This document shows, piece after piece, positions 43,346-52,905 of a DNA stretch of 64,000 bases (positions are counted from its first letter, which is position 1; each line of letters starts with the position of its first letter). The translations under genes were made by a program, and so were the position numbers. Under the pieces are notes generated by a model, which did no database searches, was not told the origin of the DNA, and worked only from the letters and a program-made list of their open reading frames with translations. This DNA is from Metapseudomonas sp043392685 (lineage in GTDB: Bacteria; Pseudomonadota; Gammaproteobacteria; Pseudomonadales; Pseudomonadaceae): assembly GCA_043392685.1 (NCBI GenBank), contig JBHZGM010000018.1; one strand, written 5' to 3'.

Positions 43346-44407
43346 ATGGAGTGGCAGGCGGCTTCCTTGGAGGAAGCACGTAGGGTCGTCGCGGCGGGGA
43401 TACGCTGCAGGTCGGCCGGGGAATGCCTTCGGATATCTGCAGTGTCGGAATGCCTGCGGGCGGTATCACATCTCTGCACTGTCCCTGTAGGCGGACAGGG
43501 AGCGTGGGAGGCTGCTGCCTCGGTTCGCCTCACCGGTATGGTGCGGCGTAAGCTGGTTTCGTTATGGCCAGACCTCGCTGCCGACGGGGAGGATACTCGC
43601 CCTGGAGTGATGGGAGTGCTCAATAGCCTTGCCGAACTGGGCGACATGGTCAGACTCGAAGGTGGCAGGTGGCTTGCGGCGCCGGCGCACGCTGTACGGG
43701 CAGGAGACGGGCTAGCTGTGCTGCTAGGTGGAGGGCCAAGAGAGGTGCTCCCGCAGGCGGTGAGGGCATCGGCTAGGGCTGAGGGTAGGGTCCGGCTCGT
43801 GGAGACAGCCGCTTGCGAAGGCTGGACAGATGCGTGGGAGGCAGATGAATGGATCGGAGCCCCCGCCGAAGGGCTTGAAGCATGGTCAGAGCGGCTGCTG
43901 GCCGAAGCTACGACTCGACTGACGGACGCTCCCGACGACATGGGCGAGGTCTCCGCCTACTTGCCCCGTGAATGGGTCAGGCTTGCGGATCTGCCGGCAG
44001 GCGAGGGACCGATTTTGCTTTGCAGAGTGCGCAGTTCGGGAGTAGCCGGGCCGATGTTTTCCTATTTCATTGGCGAATTTGCCAGGAGTCGTCTGCGGAG
44101 ACTTAGCGGCATTGATTCCCAGGACGCCAGGCGTCTTCGCTTTTATCTGGATGCAAAGGTAGGGCGTCCTATCAGAGTCGTCGCTTCAGCGTCTCAGGGC
44201 TTGGTGAAACTCAGTCTAGGGCGCCGCTTGCCGGAGCGGGAGGCACGGGTACTCCTGCTTGGCTGGCAGGTCCCTGCGCCCGATAGTGAACACCCTGGAG
44301 TAACGCATCACATGTTCCCCGCAGAGACTCTACCTATTTTGCGCAAGGCATTCGAGGGGCTTCGGATCGTACTGGACGAGCGCTTTGGCGCAGGGAGAGG
44401 AAACTAA
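43346..44407 (+). CDS. druD: DruD, Druantia type I component
   Basis: 353 residues from the ATG at 43346, which has a well-placed AGGGAG; a GTG two codons upstream is possible. No recognised domain. The C-terminus resembles a winged or beta-rich fold (LGRRLPEREARVLLLGWQVP). The stop overlaps the druE start as TAATG. Position between druC and druE and a length near 350 residues agree with DruD. Confidence 0.78.
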   Translation: MEWQAASLEEARRVVAAGIRCRSAGECLRISAVSECLRAVSHLCTVPVGGQGAWEAAASVRLTGMVRRKLVSLWPDLAADGEDTRPGVMGVLNSLAELGDMVRLEGGRWLAAPAHAVRAGDGLAVLLGGGPREVLPQAVRASARAEGRVRLVETAACEGWTDAWEADEWIGAPAEGLEAWSERLLAEATTRLTDAPDDMGEVSAYLPREWVRLADLPAGEGPILLCRVRSSGVAGPMFSYFIGEFARSRLRRLSGIDSQDARRLRFYLDAKVGRPIRVVASASQGLVKLSLGRRLPEREARVLLLGWQVPAPDSEHPGVTHHMFPAETLPILRKAFEGLRIVLDERFGAGRGN

Positions 44408-47400
44408 TGACCGTAATGTCGAAAACTGTTGAAGCGACAGGCGTCCATGAGGCAGCGAGGAGTCTGGCGGAGAGTCTTAGGCAATACATTGAGGCTCAAT
44501 ATCACATCCGCGATGAGGGGCTTATCAAAGAGCGCCATGCGCTTCTTCGGAGGGATGCCACCATCGCCCAAGTCCCTTATGTGGAAGCCACTCCAGTCTA
44601 TAAGGTGGGTGATCTCTACGACAGCCTGCCGATTCCTAAGGCTGCCGTCGATGCACTGACTCAACTGGCGGGGATGGGCGTCGGCCTTTACCCCCACCCC
44701 TATGAGCACCAGTCGGAAGCGCTCGTGTCTTTCCTCGGCGATGAAGCGGCCGACCTGGTGGTGGCTACCGGTACCGGTTCTGGTAAGACCGAAAGCTTCC
44801 TTATGCCTGTCATAGGTAAGTTGGCGATCGAGGGGGAAGAAAGGCCCGAGTCTGCGGAGCTTCCAGGCTGCAGGGCGATGCTGTTGTATCCGATGAACGC
44901 CTTGGTCAACGATCAGCTTGCACGTATCCGGCGATTGCTCGGCAACCCCGAGGCAGCAAAGGTCCTCTCAAAGGGACGACCGAGGCCCGTACGTTTCGGT
45001 AGTTATACGGGACGCACTCCTTATCCAGGACGCCGATCTTCCGTGCGGGATGAACGCTTCATCAAGCCTCTTTTCGAAGAGTTCTATCGCAAGGTTGCAG
45101 AGAAATCGGCCGTCCGGATGGAGCTGGAACGCATCGGCCGCTGGCCCAGTAAAGATCTCGACGCCTTCTATGGGCGCGAGTCGGCTCAGACCAAAACCTA
45201 CGTGTCAGGTAAGAAGGCTGGCAAGCAATACATTGCCAACAACTGGGGCCATCGGCTTATTACGCAGCCCGGTGACCGTGAGCTCATGACCCGGGACGAG
45301 ATGCAGCAGCGCTGCCCGGAACTGCTCATCACCAACTACTCCATGCTTGAATACATGCTCATGCGCCCCATCGAGCGCGGCATCTTTGAGCAGACTAGGG
45401 ATTGGCTCAAAGCTGATCCCCGGAACGAATTCGTCCTCGTTCTCGACGAGGCGCATATGTACAGAGGAGCTGGTGGCGCGGAGGTCGCTCTTCTCATCCG
45501 ACGCCTCTGCGCCCGCCTGGAGATATCCCGTGAACGCATGCGTTGCATTCTAACCAGCGCGAGCCTTGGCTCGGGCCCGACTGCAGTCGAGGACGGCGAG
45601 CGCTTCGCCCGGGATCTAACAGGCTTGCCAGATGGTTCCTCCCGACGCGTCAGAGTGATTCAAGGAACCCCAGAACCGCGTTCTCTCCCACGTCCCGCCA
45701 CGCGTGAAGAGGCCGAGGCGTTGGCGGAGTTTGATCTTGGGGCCTTTCAGAATGCAGCCAACGACCTCGACGCCGCGCAGGCGGCCACGGTGGACCTCGC
45801 CGCACGCCTGAACTGGCAAGCACCAACCGCAGGCGACCATGCATCATTCCGTGACTGGCTCTACGAGAATATGACCGACTTCGGTCCCCTTGAGGCACTG
45901 ATCGCGACGGTGTCGGGCAAGGCGGTTAGGCTCGACGCCCTCAGCGAGGTGCTCTTCTGCGAATCTCCAGCTAACACAGCAGCACGGGCAGCCGACGCCT
46001 TGCTTGCTTTGGGTAGCTATGCCCGACGGCGCTCAGATGGCCGCGTATTGATACCGACGCGCTTGCATCTTTTCCATAGAGGGCTGCCTGGGCTTCACGC
46101 TTGCGTGGACCCCGAATGCACGCAAAGACTCGGCGGTCACGCCGGTCCCACCATCCTGGGTCGCCTTCACACGAAGCCCTTGGACCGGTGCCATTGCGCG
46201 TCGAAGGGAAGGGTCTACGAATTGCTCACTCACCGCGATTGCGGTGCCGCTTTCATCCGCGGCTACGTGAGTTCCGACATGGACTTTGTATGGCATCAGC
46301 CGAGTGGCCCATTGTCCGAAGGCGGCACCATCGAGCTTACTCCGATTGAGATCTTGGTCGAGGAGAACGTTCACCCGCGCAGCCGCCACAAAGACATGTG
46401 GCTTCACGTCCCAACCGGAAAACTCTCCTCGACGTGCCCCCCAGATGCCTCGAGCTACCGCAAGGTACAAGTACCCGACAAGGTCGCCGCAGGCCAGGTG
46501 GAGATTGCCTTCGACGAATGCCCTGTATGCATGCGCAGGACCCGGAGTTCTAAGGACGAGCCCTCCAAGGTGATGGACCACGTGACGAAGGGCGAGGCCC
46601 CATTCACCGCGTTGGTCCGCACGCAGATGGCTCGCCAGCCGGCAAGTCGCGCTATCGATGCAAAGCACCCCAATGGAGGTCGGAAGGTACTCATCTTCTC
46701 CGATGGCCGCCAGAAGGCTGCCCGGTTGGCTCGCGACATCCCCCGGGACATCGAGCTCGACGTGTTCCGGCAGGCAGTTGCGCTCGCGTGCGCGCGACTG
46801 GAGGCCATTCCCCAAGAGCCGCGACCTAACCTTAGCCTCTATCTCGCCTTCTTATCCGTCCTATCTGAGCACGACCTCCTCATTTTCGACGGGCAAGATG
46901 CGAAAAAGATCGCCGCCGCTCGCGCCGAATTCGAGCGCGACTGCGAGGGGGACCTGAGGCAGGCTCTCGACGATGATTTCGAACCGTCGGAAACGCCACC
47001 CGCACGATACCGGATCGCGCTGCTGAAGCTCTTTTGCAGCAACTACTATTCGCTTTCGGGAACAACCGTCGGTTTCGTCGAGCCCGCGCGGGCAAAACTC
47101 AGAAAGATGAAAGACGATATCAAGGCGGTGGGGATCGCGCTCGGGGACGAGGACGTCCGAGCACTCGCAGTCGCCTGGATAGATGCCCTGCTCAGGGAGT
47201 TTGCATTCGACCCGTCGCTGGACCCGGTACTCCGCTGCAAGGCGGCCGGCTACTTCAAGCCGGACTGGGGAAGCAAAGGGCAGTTCGACCGGGCTTTCGC
47301 GGAGGCCCTTGCCCGTCGCCCCGGTTGGGGGAAGCCCGCCGTAGAGGCTATCGAGGCAGCGTTCCGCAGCCAGTTGGCGTCCGAGAAAGACAAAGTCTGG

Positions 47401-49941
47401 TTCCTTACGCCGAACACACTCCGCCTACGAGTCGACCTTTCCCACGTCTGGGCTCAGTGTCCGGACTGCACAGCCCTCATGCCTCTCGCCTTAGGTGGGA
47501 CGATCTGCCTTGCCTGCGGAGGCGAAGGGGTCAGGCTAGTCGATCCCCTGGTAAGTAATTACGTGGCCGCCCGCAAGGGCTTCTGGCGCCTGCCGGTGCA
47601 AGATGCCCTCGCCTCCGGTGCCCGGCTCTCGAACCTGAGCGTCGAAGAGCACACAGCCCAACTCTCGAATCGGGACCGCAGCAGCGTCCACGCTACCACC
47701 GAGCTTTATGAGCTGAGGTTTCAAGACGTCCTTATCGAGGACTCCGACAGGCCGATCGATGTGCTCAGTTGCACCACCACCATGGAAGTTGGCGTCGACA
47801 TCGGCTCTCTAGTCGCGGTAGCACTGAGGAACGTTCCGCCCCAACGCGAGAATTACCAGCAACGTGCCGGTCGTGCGGGCCGTCGCGGTGCTTCGGTCTC
47901 GACTGTCGTGACGTATTCCCAGACCGGGCCTCACGACAGCCATTACTTCCTGAACCCCGAGCACATCGTGGCTGGACCGCCGCGTACACCCGAGGTCAAG
48001 GTAGATAACCCCAAGATCGCCCGACGGCACGTGCATGCTTATTTGGTCCAGACCTTCTTCCACGAACTCATGGAACAGGGAGGCCACGGTCTTGGTGAAA
48101 AAACGTCAATGCTTGAAAAGGCGCTCGGCCCGACACGACAGTTTTTCCATGGGGCACAGGACACTGGTCTAAACCTAGAAGGTTTTGGAGACTGGGTGTC
48201 ACACCGTATTCTCGCTGCCGAAGGTGACCTGAGGGCATCCGTCGCAGCATGGCTTCCCCCGTCCCTAGATACCGGCGGCCGAGCGCTCGAAGAGTGGCTC
48301 GCGGAGGTGGCGGAAGAGTTTCTGTCGACCCTGCGTCGACTCAGCGCAGATGTCCCACCACCTGCCGCTTCGGAGGACGACGGAGAGAACAAGGAAGTTG
48401 AGGAAAACGAAAACGCAGGACCGAAGCTAGAACAGGAAGAACTGCTGGAATTCCTTTTCTTCCACGGCCTCCTACCGAGCTACGCGTTTCCCACAAGCCT
48501 CTGCAGTTTCTTGGTGGAGAAGCGCGAGAAGAATCTCAAGGGCATTTGGGAGGTTCGCACGGTTCAGCGGCCGCAGCAGTCGATTTCTCAGGCGTTAAGC
48601 GAGTATGCCCCCGGGCGGCTGATCGTTATCGATAAGAAGACTTACCGTTCCGGAGGCGTGTTCGCTGATCTTCCCGCCGGGGAAGTGAGCCGGGCCAGAC
48701 CGCTTTTCGCAGCTGCGAAAAAGCTCGTCCATTGTGAAGCATGCTCCTTTGTGCGTGATCCCCATACGGCCCAGGGAAATGACAGTACCTGTCCTGTTTG
48801 TGGCGGGGCGCTGAAGGAAGAGACGATGATTCAGCCAGAGGTCTTCGGTCCCGAATGCGCCAGAGAACTTCCCGAGGACGACCGCGAGCAAGAGATCACG
48901 TTCGCAACGATGGCGCAGTTCCCGCAGCCTGTTGATCCGGAAGTATTCACCTTTAGGCCGTGTGGGCCGAATGCTAGTTTTACTCACGCGACCGACCGAA
49001 GGCTAGTAACCGTCAACCGGGGAAAAGAGGGCGGTCAGGCCAACGGGTTCTCGGTATGTGTCGAATGCGGAGCGGCCTCCGTCTTTGACCAATTCTCACC
49101 GACTGGTGGGCCGCACGAGCGCCCTTACCGCTACCTCGGCCCGCAGGGGACCCCGCAGCTATGCTCCGGTGAGTTCCGACGTGTTCTTCTCGGCCATGAC
49201 TTCACAACTGATCTATTGCTGGTAAGGCTGAGAGTCGCCGCTCCGCTAGTGACCGACACCAGTGACATAGTAACCCTGCGAATGCTGGAGGACGCGCTTC
49301 ACACGATCGCAGAAGCTGTCCGGCTCGCTGCGAGCCGCCATAGGCAATTGGATCTCGACCCAGCTGAGTTTGGCTCCGGTTTCCGCGTTGTCCCTGCCCT
49401 CCAAAACGAGGCTCGGATGTTGGACATATTCCTATACGACACCCTCTCGGGTGGCGCAGGTTACGCCGAGGTGGCGGCGAGAAACCTCCCAGAGATCTTG
49501 GAGGCTACTCTTGCGCTGCTGGAGAGTTGCACGTGCGACACTTCATGCACTGAATGCCTAGACCACTTCCACAACCAGCACATCCAGGACCGACTGGACA
49601 GGAAGCTCGGCGCGGCGCTTCTACGTTACGGAATATTCGGCGAGGAGCCGCGTTGCTCCCCTCCGAATGCACAGGAGGCCACGTTGTCCCAGTTGTGCGC
49701 CAGTCTTGAGTTGGACGATTTCCGGTGCTTGTCCGGCGGCATGTCCGAAGCCCCCATGCTTGTAGAACATGGTGGACGTCGAATGGCCTTGGGTTCCTAC
49801 CCGGGGCTCATCGGTAGGCCGGAGTTCGTTCACGCAGTCAAGAACGCTCGGAATGTCCACGGCTATTTGGCATTGAACGAGTACCTGCTCAGATCCAATC
49901 TGCCGGACGCGCATCAGCGAGTCCGGGGCTTGTTCCGTTAG
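44407..49941 (+). CDS. druE: DruE, large superfamily 2 helicase with DUF1998 domain
   Basis: 1844 residues, the size expected for DruE. Walker A GTGSGKT at about residues 122-128, DEAH box in LVLDEAHMYRG at about 346, motif V/VI region CTTTMEVGVDIGSLVAVALR and QRAGRRGASVST late in the protein. The C-terminal DUF1998 part has LYDTLSGGAGYAEVAARNLP and a Cys cluster CTCDTSCTECL near residue 1705. More CxxC pairs around residues 550, 1020 and 1445 suggest zinc binding. DruE is the only gene shared by all Druantia types and supplies ATP-driven DNA remodelling. Confidence 0.93.
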   Translation: MTVMSKTVEATGVHEAARSLAESLRQYIEAQYHIRDEGLIKERHALLRRDATIAQVPYVEATPVYKVGDLYDSLPIPKAAVDALTQLAGMGVGLYPHPYEHQSEALVSFLGDEAADLVVATGTGSGKTESFLMPVIGKLAIEGEERPESAELPGCRAMLLYPMNALVNDQLARIRRLLGNPEAAKVLSKGRPRPVRFGSYTGRTPYPGRRSSVRDERFIKPLFEEFYRKVAEKSAVRMELERIGRWPSKDLDAFYGRESAQTKTYVSGKKAGKQYIANNWGHRLITQPGDRELMTRDEMQQRCPELLITNYSMLEYMLMRPIERGIFEQTRDWLKADPRNEFVLVLDEAHMYRGAGGAEVALLIRRLCARLEISRERMRCILTSASLGSGPTAVEDGERFARDLTGLPDGSSRRVRVIQGTPEPRSLPRPATREEAEALAEFDLGAFQNAANDLDAAQAATVDLAARLNWQAPTAGDHASFRDWLYENMTDFGPLEALIATVSGKAVRLDALSEVLFCESPANTAARAADALLALGSYARRRSDGRVLIPTRLHLFHRGLPGLHACVDPECTQRLGGHAGPTILGRLHTKPLDRCHCASKGRVYELLTHRDCGAAFIRGYVSSDMDFVWHQPSGPLSEGGTIELTPIEILVEENVHPRSRHKDMWLHVPTGKLSSTCPPDASSYRKVQVPDKVAAGQVEIAFDECPVCMRRTRSSKDEPSKVMDHVTKGEAPFTALVRTQMARQPASRAIDAKHPNGGRKVLIFSDGRQKAARLARDIPRDIELDVFRQAVALACARLEAIPQEPRPNLSLYLAFLSVLSEHDLLIFDGQDAKKIAAARAEFERDCEGDLRQALDDDFEPSETPPARYRIALLKLFCSNYYSLSGTTVGFVEPARAKLRKMKDDIKAVGIALGDEDVRALAVAWIDALLREFAFDPSLDPVLRCKAAGYFKPDWGSKGQFDRAFAEALARRPGWGKPAVEAIEAAFRSQLASEKDKVWFLTPNTLRLRVDLSHVWAQCPDCTALMPLALGGTICLACGGEGVRLVDPLVSNYVAARKGFWRLPVQDALASGARLSNLSVEEHTAQLSNRDRSSVHATTELYELRFQDVLIEDSDRPIDVLSCTTTMEVGVDIGSLVAVALRNVPPQRENYQQRAGRAGRRGASVSTVVTYSQTGPHDSHYFLNPEHIVAGPPRTPEVKVDNPKIARRHVHAYLVQTFFHELMEQGGHGLGEKTSMLEKALGPTRQFFHGAQDTGLNLEGFGDWVSHRILAAEGDLRASVAAWLPPSLDTGGRALEEWLAEVAEEFLSTLRRLSADVPPPAASEDDGENKEVEENENAGPKLEQEELLEFLFFHGLLPSYAFPTSLCSFLVEKREKNLKGIWEVRTVQRPQQSISQALSEYAPGRLIVIDKKTYRSGGVFADLPAGEVSRARPLFAAAKKLVHCEACSFVRDPHTAQGNDSTCPVCGGALKEETMIQPEVFGPECARELPEDDREQEITFATMAQFPQPVDPEVFTFRPCGPNASFTHATDRRLVTVNRGKEGGQANGFSVCVECGAASVFDQFSPTGGPHERPYRYLGPQGTPQLCSGEFRRVLLGHDFTTDLLLVRLRVAAPLVTDTSDIVTLRMLEDALHTIAEAVRLAASRHRQLDLDPAEFGSGFRVVPALQNEARMLDIFLYDTLSGGAGYAEVAARNLPEILEATLALLESCTCDTSCTECLDHFHNQHIQDRLDRKLGAALLRYGIFGEEPRCSPPNAQEATLSQLCASLELDDFRCLSGGMSEAPMLVEHGGRRMALGSYPGLIGRPEFVHAVKNARNVHGYLALNEYLLRSNLPDAHQRVRGLFR

Positions 49942-50330
49942 TCTGCGACGGAAGTGTCCTCGGTATATGTGTCCCGGGGACACGTCACCTGAACGGTGAG
50001 TCTGGCCATTAGTTGCCCCAATTTCCGGGTGCTCAATTGAGTGCGAATGCCTCGCCGTCGTCAGTCGACTCCATCGCTTTGGGAACTGGGCCGGCGACTA
50101 ATCACGCTACCTGGCGGTGCTCGCTCGGTGGCGTCAGTTAAACGGGGGCATTCATCCGACCAAGGCAACGCGGATTTTGGAAGCAGGCTGACTAGTGCCC
50201 GGCTTACCTCATCGATGGATCGCTTCATACAGCGTCCCCGGCGATGATGCTCCAACATATCTAGGTGAGGATGACGTTTCTACACAGCCTGGGGCGGAAG
50301 GTGCCGCTTGTCGAAGGCAGCTATCCGCCG

Positions 50331-50506
50331 ATTCTGTTGAAAAAGTCGGTGTTGGCCGGGGTCACCCGTCCATCGCCCCCAAACCGGCTGATTATTGCGT
50401 TGCTACGTGAAATCCAAGGCAGCTCTGCCCCAGAAATGGCTCAGATTTCAGCGTAAGCAACGCATTTTTGTGGGCAGAAATCCCGAAGGGTGCCTTTCAA
50501 CAAAAT
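50331..50506. mobile_element. MITE-like relic with IS1182-type ends
   Basis: ATTCTGTTGAAAAAG at 50331-50345 faces CTTTCAACAAAAT at 50494-50506, giving imperfect terminal inverted repeats close to those of the full IS1182 copy at 17.8-19.4 kb (18 of 18 bases identical at the left end including GCCG). The left flank GGCAGCTAT is also shared with the target of that copy. No transposase inside. Either an internal deletion of an IS or a small non-autonomous element. Confidence 0.5.
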
Positions 50507-50683
50507 CCGCTAAAAGCGGTCACTCGCGGGCAATGACGCTCACGCCAGCACCGGCCATAGACACGTCGCAAACGACTTCGTAACCTCCAGCCTACTGTTG
50601 TCGCTTTTCCCCTCAGCCCCATATCGTCTTTTGAGTGATCGACTCAATTGGATCAAGGGGTACAGGTGGATCAGGGACGTTAT

Positions 50684-50722
50684 GCGACACAAGTGGCATA
50701 AAAATTACATCACTTGTGTCGC
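50684..50722. promoter_or_regulatory. 12-bp inverted repeat upstream of the nuclease-helicase gene
   Basis: GCGACACAAGTG (50684-50695) and CACTTGTGTCGC (50711-50722) are perfect complements around a 15-base AT-rich centre (GCATAAAAATTACAT) containing a -10-like TAAAAT. It ends 30 bases before the start codon, so it is probably an operator over the promoter. No dedicated repressor gene is adjacent. Confidence 0.5.
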
Positions 50723-50752
50723 CTACTTATTGTAGTGGGGCGGCATAGAAGA

Positions 50753-52690
50753 ATGATCAGAATACATGGGCAAAACGACAACTCGCCGGAGTATCAGGCA
50801 GCTGAGAAACTAGCAGGCCTCGCTGCAGCGAGTATTGCCGGGCTGGAAGAGGATAATCAGATAATTCTTGAGATTTTTCCTTCGGCTAAATGCTTTGGGC
50901 AGAAGATCCAAGACATCGACTTGCTCGTGTTATTTGCCAACTACCGCAAGGAGGAAATTCGATCGCCCCAAAACAAAACGCTAATCCATTCGTTTTGTGT
51001 TTCGTTCGAAGTAAAAGGGCATTCGCCCCACTTGGTTCGCTTTGAGGGAAATCGGTGTTTTGTTAAGTACCGCGATAGTGATCATGATGTCACTGCGCAA
51101 AGCGATGGGCAGAAGTACTCCATCAGAAAGTACATTGAGAAGAATAGCCTGAGCAGAAGCTCTCCTTGGATCACAAATTTGATTTGGCTTGAGCGAGTTC
51201 AAGGTTCGCTTATCCCAAAAACACAGAACAACATACTTGGGTCGGATGCGACTTGGGAAGTTTTGTTGGAAAAGGTGGCCTTACTATCGAGTCGGCCGGG
51301 CGCTAACGAGGTGTGTTGCTTTTCCGCTCGAAGTTACATGGCCAACACTTTGGAAGTGTTTTCAAAAACATTGGTTCCATCCAAAATCGACAGAAAGCGG
51401 CTTGAGGCGATCACTAAATCTGTCCTGGATCGAACGCAGCAGCAATACGCCGAGAAGCTGGGAAAGCAGCTTCTAATATTTCGAGGGCGCGGGGGTACAG
51501 GAAAGACGGTACGCCTTATTCGTGTGGCATATCAAGCATATGACGAATTTGGATTGCGCGTTGTCTTGCTTACCTACAACAAGGCTTTGGTTGCAGATTT
51601 GCGTAGACTACTTGCCTTGCTAGGGGCTAAGGATTCGGTCGGAGAGGGAAGTATTTCTATCAAGACCATTCATAGCTTCATGCACGAATGGCTGGTTGCT
51701 TTGGGTGTTATCTCAAAGCAGGAGCGCGATTTCCTTGAGGCATACGAAGTGTACAAAAAAAATGCGCTTGAATATTTGTCAACCGGCACTGTGACACAAG
51801 AAGAAGTCGAGAAGTCGAGATCAGCTCAAAGTGGGTCCTTAACGTGGGATCTGTTACTCATCGACGAATCGCAAGATTGGCCTGCTACTGAACGAGACCT
51901 GATCTATCAGCTGTATGGGCCGGAGAAAGTAATCATTGCTGACGGGGTTGATCAGTTCGTACGAGGTGTGGAAAAGATTGATTGGCGGGCAAATGTTGGG
52001 GCGTGCGAAAGCCAAATTGTTCCATTAAGGAAAAGCCTGCGGCTTAAATCCAGTCTTTGCCAAACGGTAGGTCATTTCGCTAAGGAAATTGAGTACGCGA
52101 ATTGGAATCTCGAGCCTCTGCCTGAATCACACGGCGGTAGAGTTATAGTGGTTGTTGGCGACCCATTGTCCAAAAAGTTTCATTCTAAGCTGGCGGCAAC
52201 CGCTAGAGATGATGGGAACAAACCGATTGACATGCTATTTTGTGTGCCTCCTGGGTGGGTGGAAAATTCCGCCGATGGAAAAAGGCGTTCGAAGGTCGGA
52301 AAACAGTATTCTGAATGGGGTCTTGAGTGTTGGGATGCCGTTGATCCGGAGCAGCGAGACGAGTATCCAACTAGTGTCGAGCAGTTTCGGGTTGTTCAGT
52401 ACGAATCATGTCGTGGCCTTGAGGGTTGGGTCGTGGTTAATTTCGCCTTAGATGAGTTCTTTGCTTACAAGCAGGAGAACGCTAAAGTCAGCGAAGAGGA
52501 AAAAAAAGACATGTTCTACGACGAGCATGAGGCGGCCCTTGATTACGCGAAAAAGTGGGTGATGATCCCCCTCACAAGAGCAATAGATACGCTCGTGATC
52601 CATGTCTCAGACCCTAATTCGTACATTGGCAAAATCGCTATTGATCTACACCGCAAGTACCCCGAGAGTATTGATTATTATGAATTTTAA
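50753..52690 (+). CDS. PD-(D/E)XK (NERD-like) nuclease fused to UvrD-type SF1 helicase
   Basis: 645 residues from the ATG at 50753; an upstream TTG start is inside the inverted repeat and unlikely. The N-terminal domain has QDIDLLVLF and SFEVKG, the Asp...Glu-x-Lys pattern of a NERD/PD-(D/E)XK nuclease (residues about 50-95). The helicase part has RGRGGTGKTVRL near residue 245, LLLIDESQDWPATE as Walker B, and the late SF1 motifs YESCRGLEGWVVV and IPLTRAIDTLVIHV. A solitary defence gene is likely. Its AT-rich codon use differs from both sides. Not assigned to a named system. Confidence 0.8.
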   Translation: MIRIHGQNDNSPEYQAAEKLAGLAAASIAGLEEDNQIILEIFPSAKCFGQKIQDIDLLVLFANYRKEEIRSPQNKTLIHSFCVSFEVKGHSPHLVRFEGNRCFVKYRDSDHDVTAQSDGQKYSIRKYIEKNSLSRSSPWITNLIWLERVQGSLIPKTQNNILGSDATWEVLLEKVALLSSRPGANEVCCFSARSYMANTLEVFSKTLVPSKIDRKRLEAITKSVLDRTQQQYAEKLGKQLLIFRGRGGTGKTVRLIRVAYQAYDEFGLRVVLLTYNKALVADLRRLLALLGAKDSVGEGSISIKTIHSFMHEWLVALGVISKQERDFLEAYEVYKKNALEYLSTGTVTQEEVEKSRSAQSGSLTWDLLLIDESQDWPATERDLIYQLYGPEKVIIADGVDQFVRGVEKIDWRANVGACESQIVPLRKSLRLKSSLCQTVGHFAKEIEYANWNLEPLPESHGGRVIVVVGDPLSKKFHSKLAATARDDGNKPIDMLFCVPPGWVENSADGKRRSKVGKQYSEWGLECWDAVDPEQRDEYPTSVEQFRVVQYESCRGLEGWVVVNFALDEFFAYKQENAKVSEEEKKDMFYDEHEAALDYAKKWVMIPLTRAIDTLVIHVSDPNSYIGKIAIDLHRKYPESIDYYEF

Positions 52691-52905
52691 ACCTCCGAGT
52701 ACTGTCGTCTAACAAGTCGCTGCAGGTGACGTTCGATCCTTCATACACTTTTCTGAGGCCGTAAAGTGCGCGTCAGTGCCCTATCGGGGTTACGACGATC
52801 TTGCCGCTAATGCTTTGTCCGCCCAAGCTGGTCATGCTGGACGCATGACCAGCATTAGAAAATCCCCGTCAATGGTAAGCGTCTGCCCAACTCACCTTGC
52901 GTGAG

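Larger units (their letters stand above)
49942..50752. other. Non-coding stretch after Druantia, with IS-like fragment and palindrome
   Basis: About 810 bases without a credible gene. It contains a 176-bp element with IS1182-like ends (50331-50506), followed by AAAAGCGGTCACTCGCGGG, a sequence resembling the repeated target around the IS1182 copy at 17.8 kb. It also contains a 12-bp inverted repeat just before the next gene. The boundary between separately acquired defence modules probably lies here. Confidence 0.5.
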
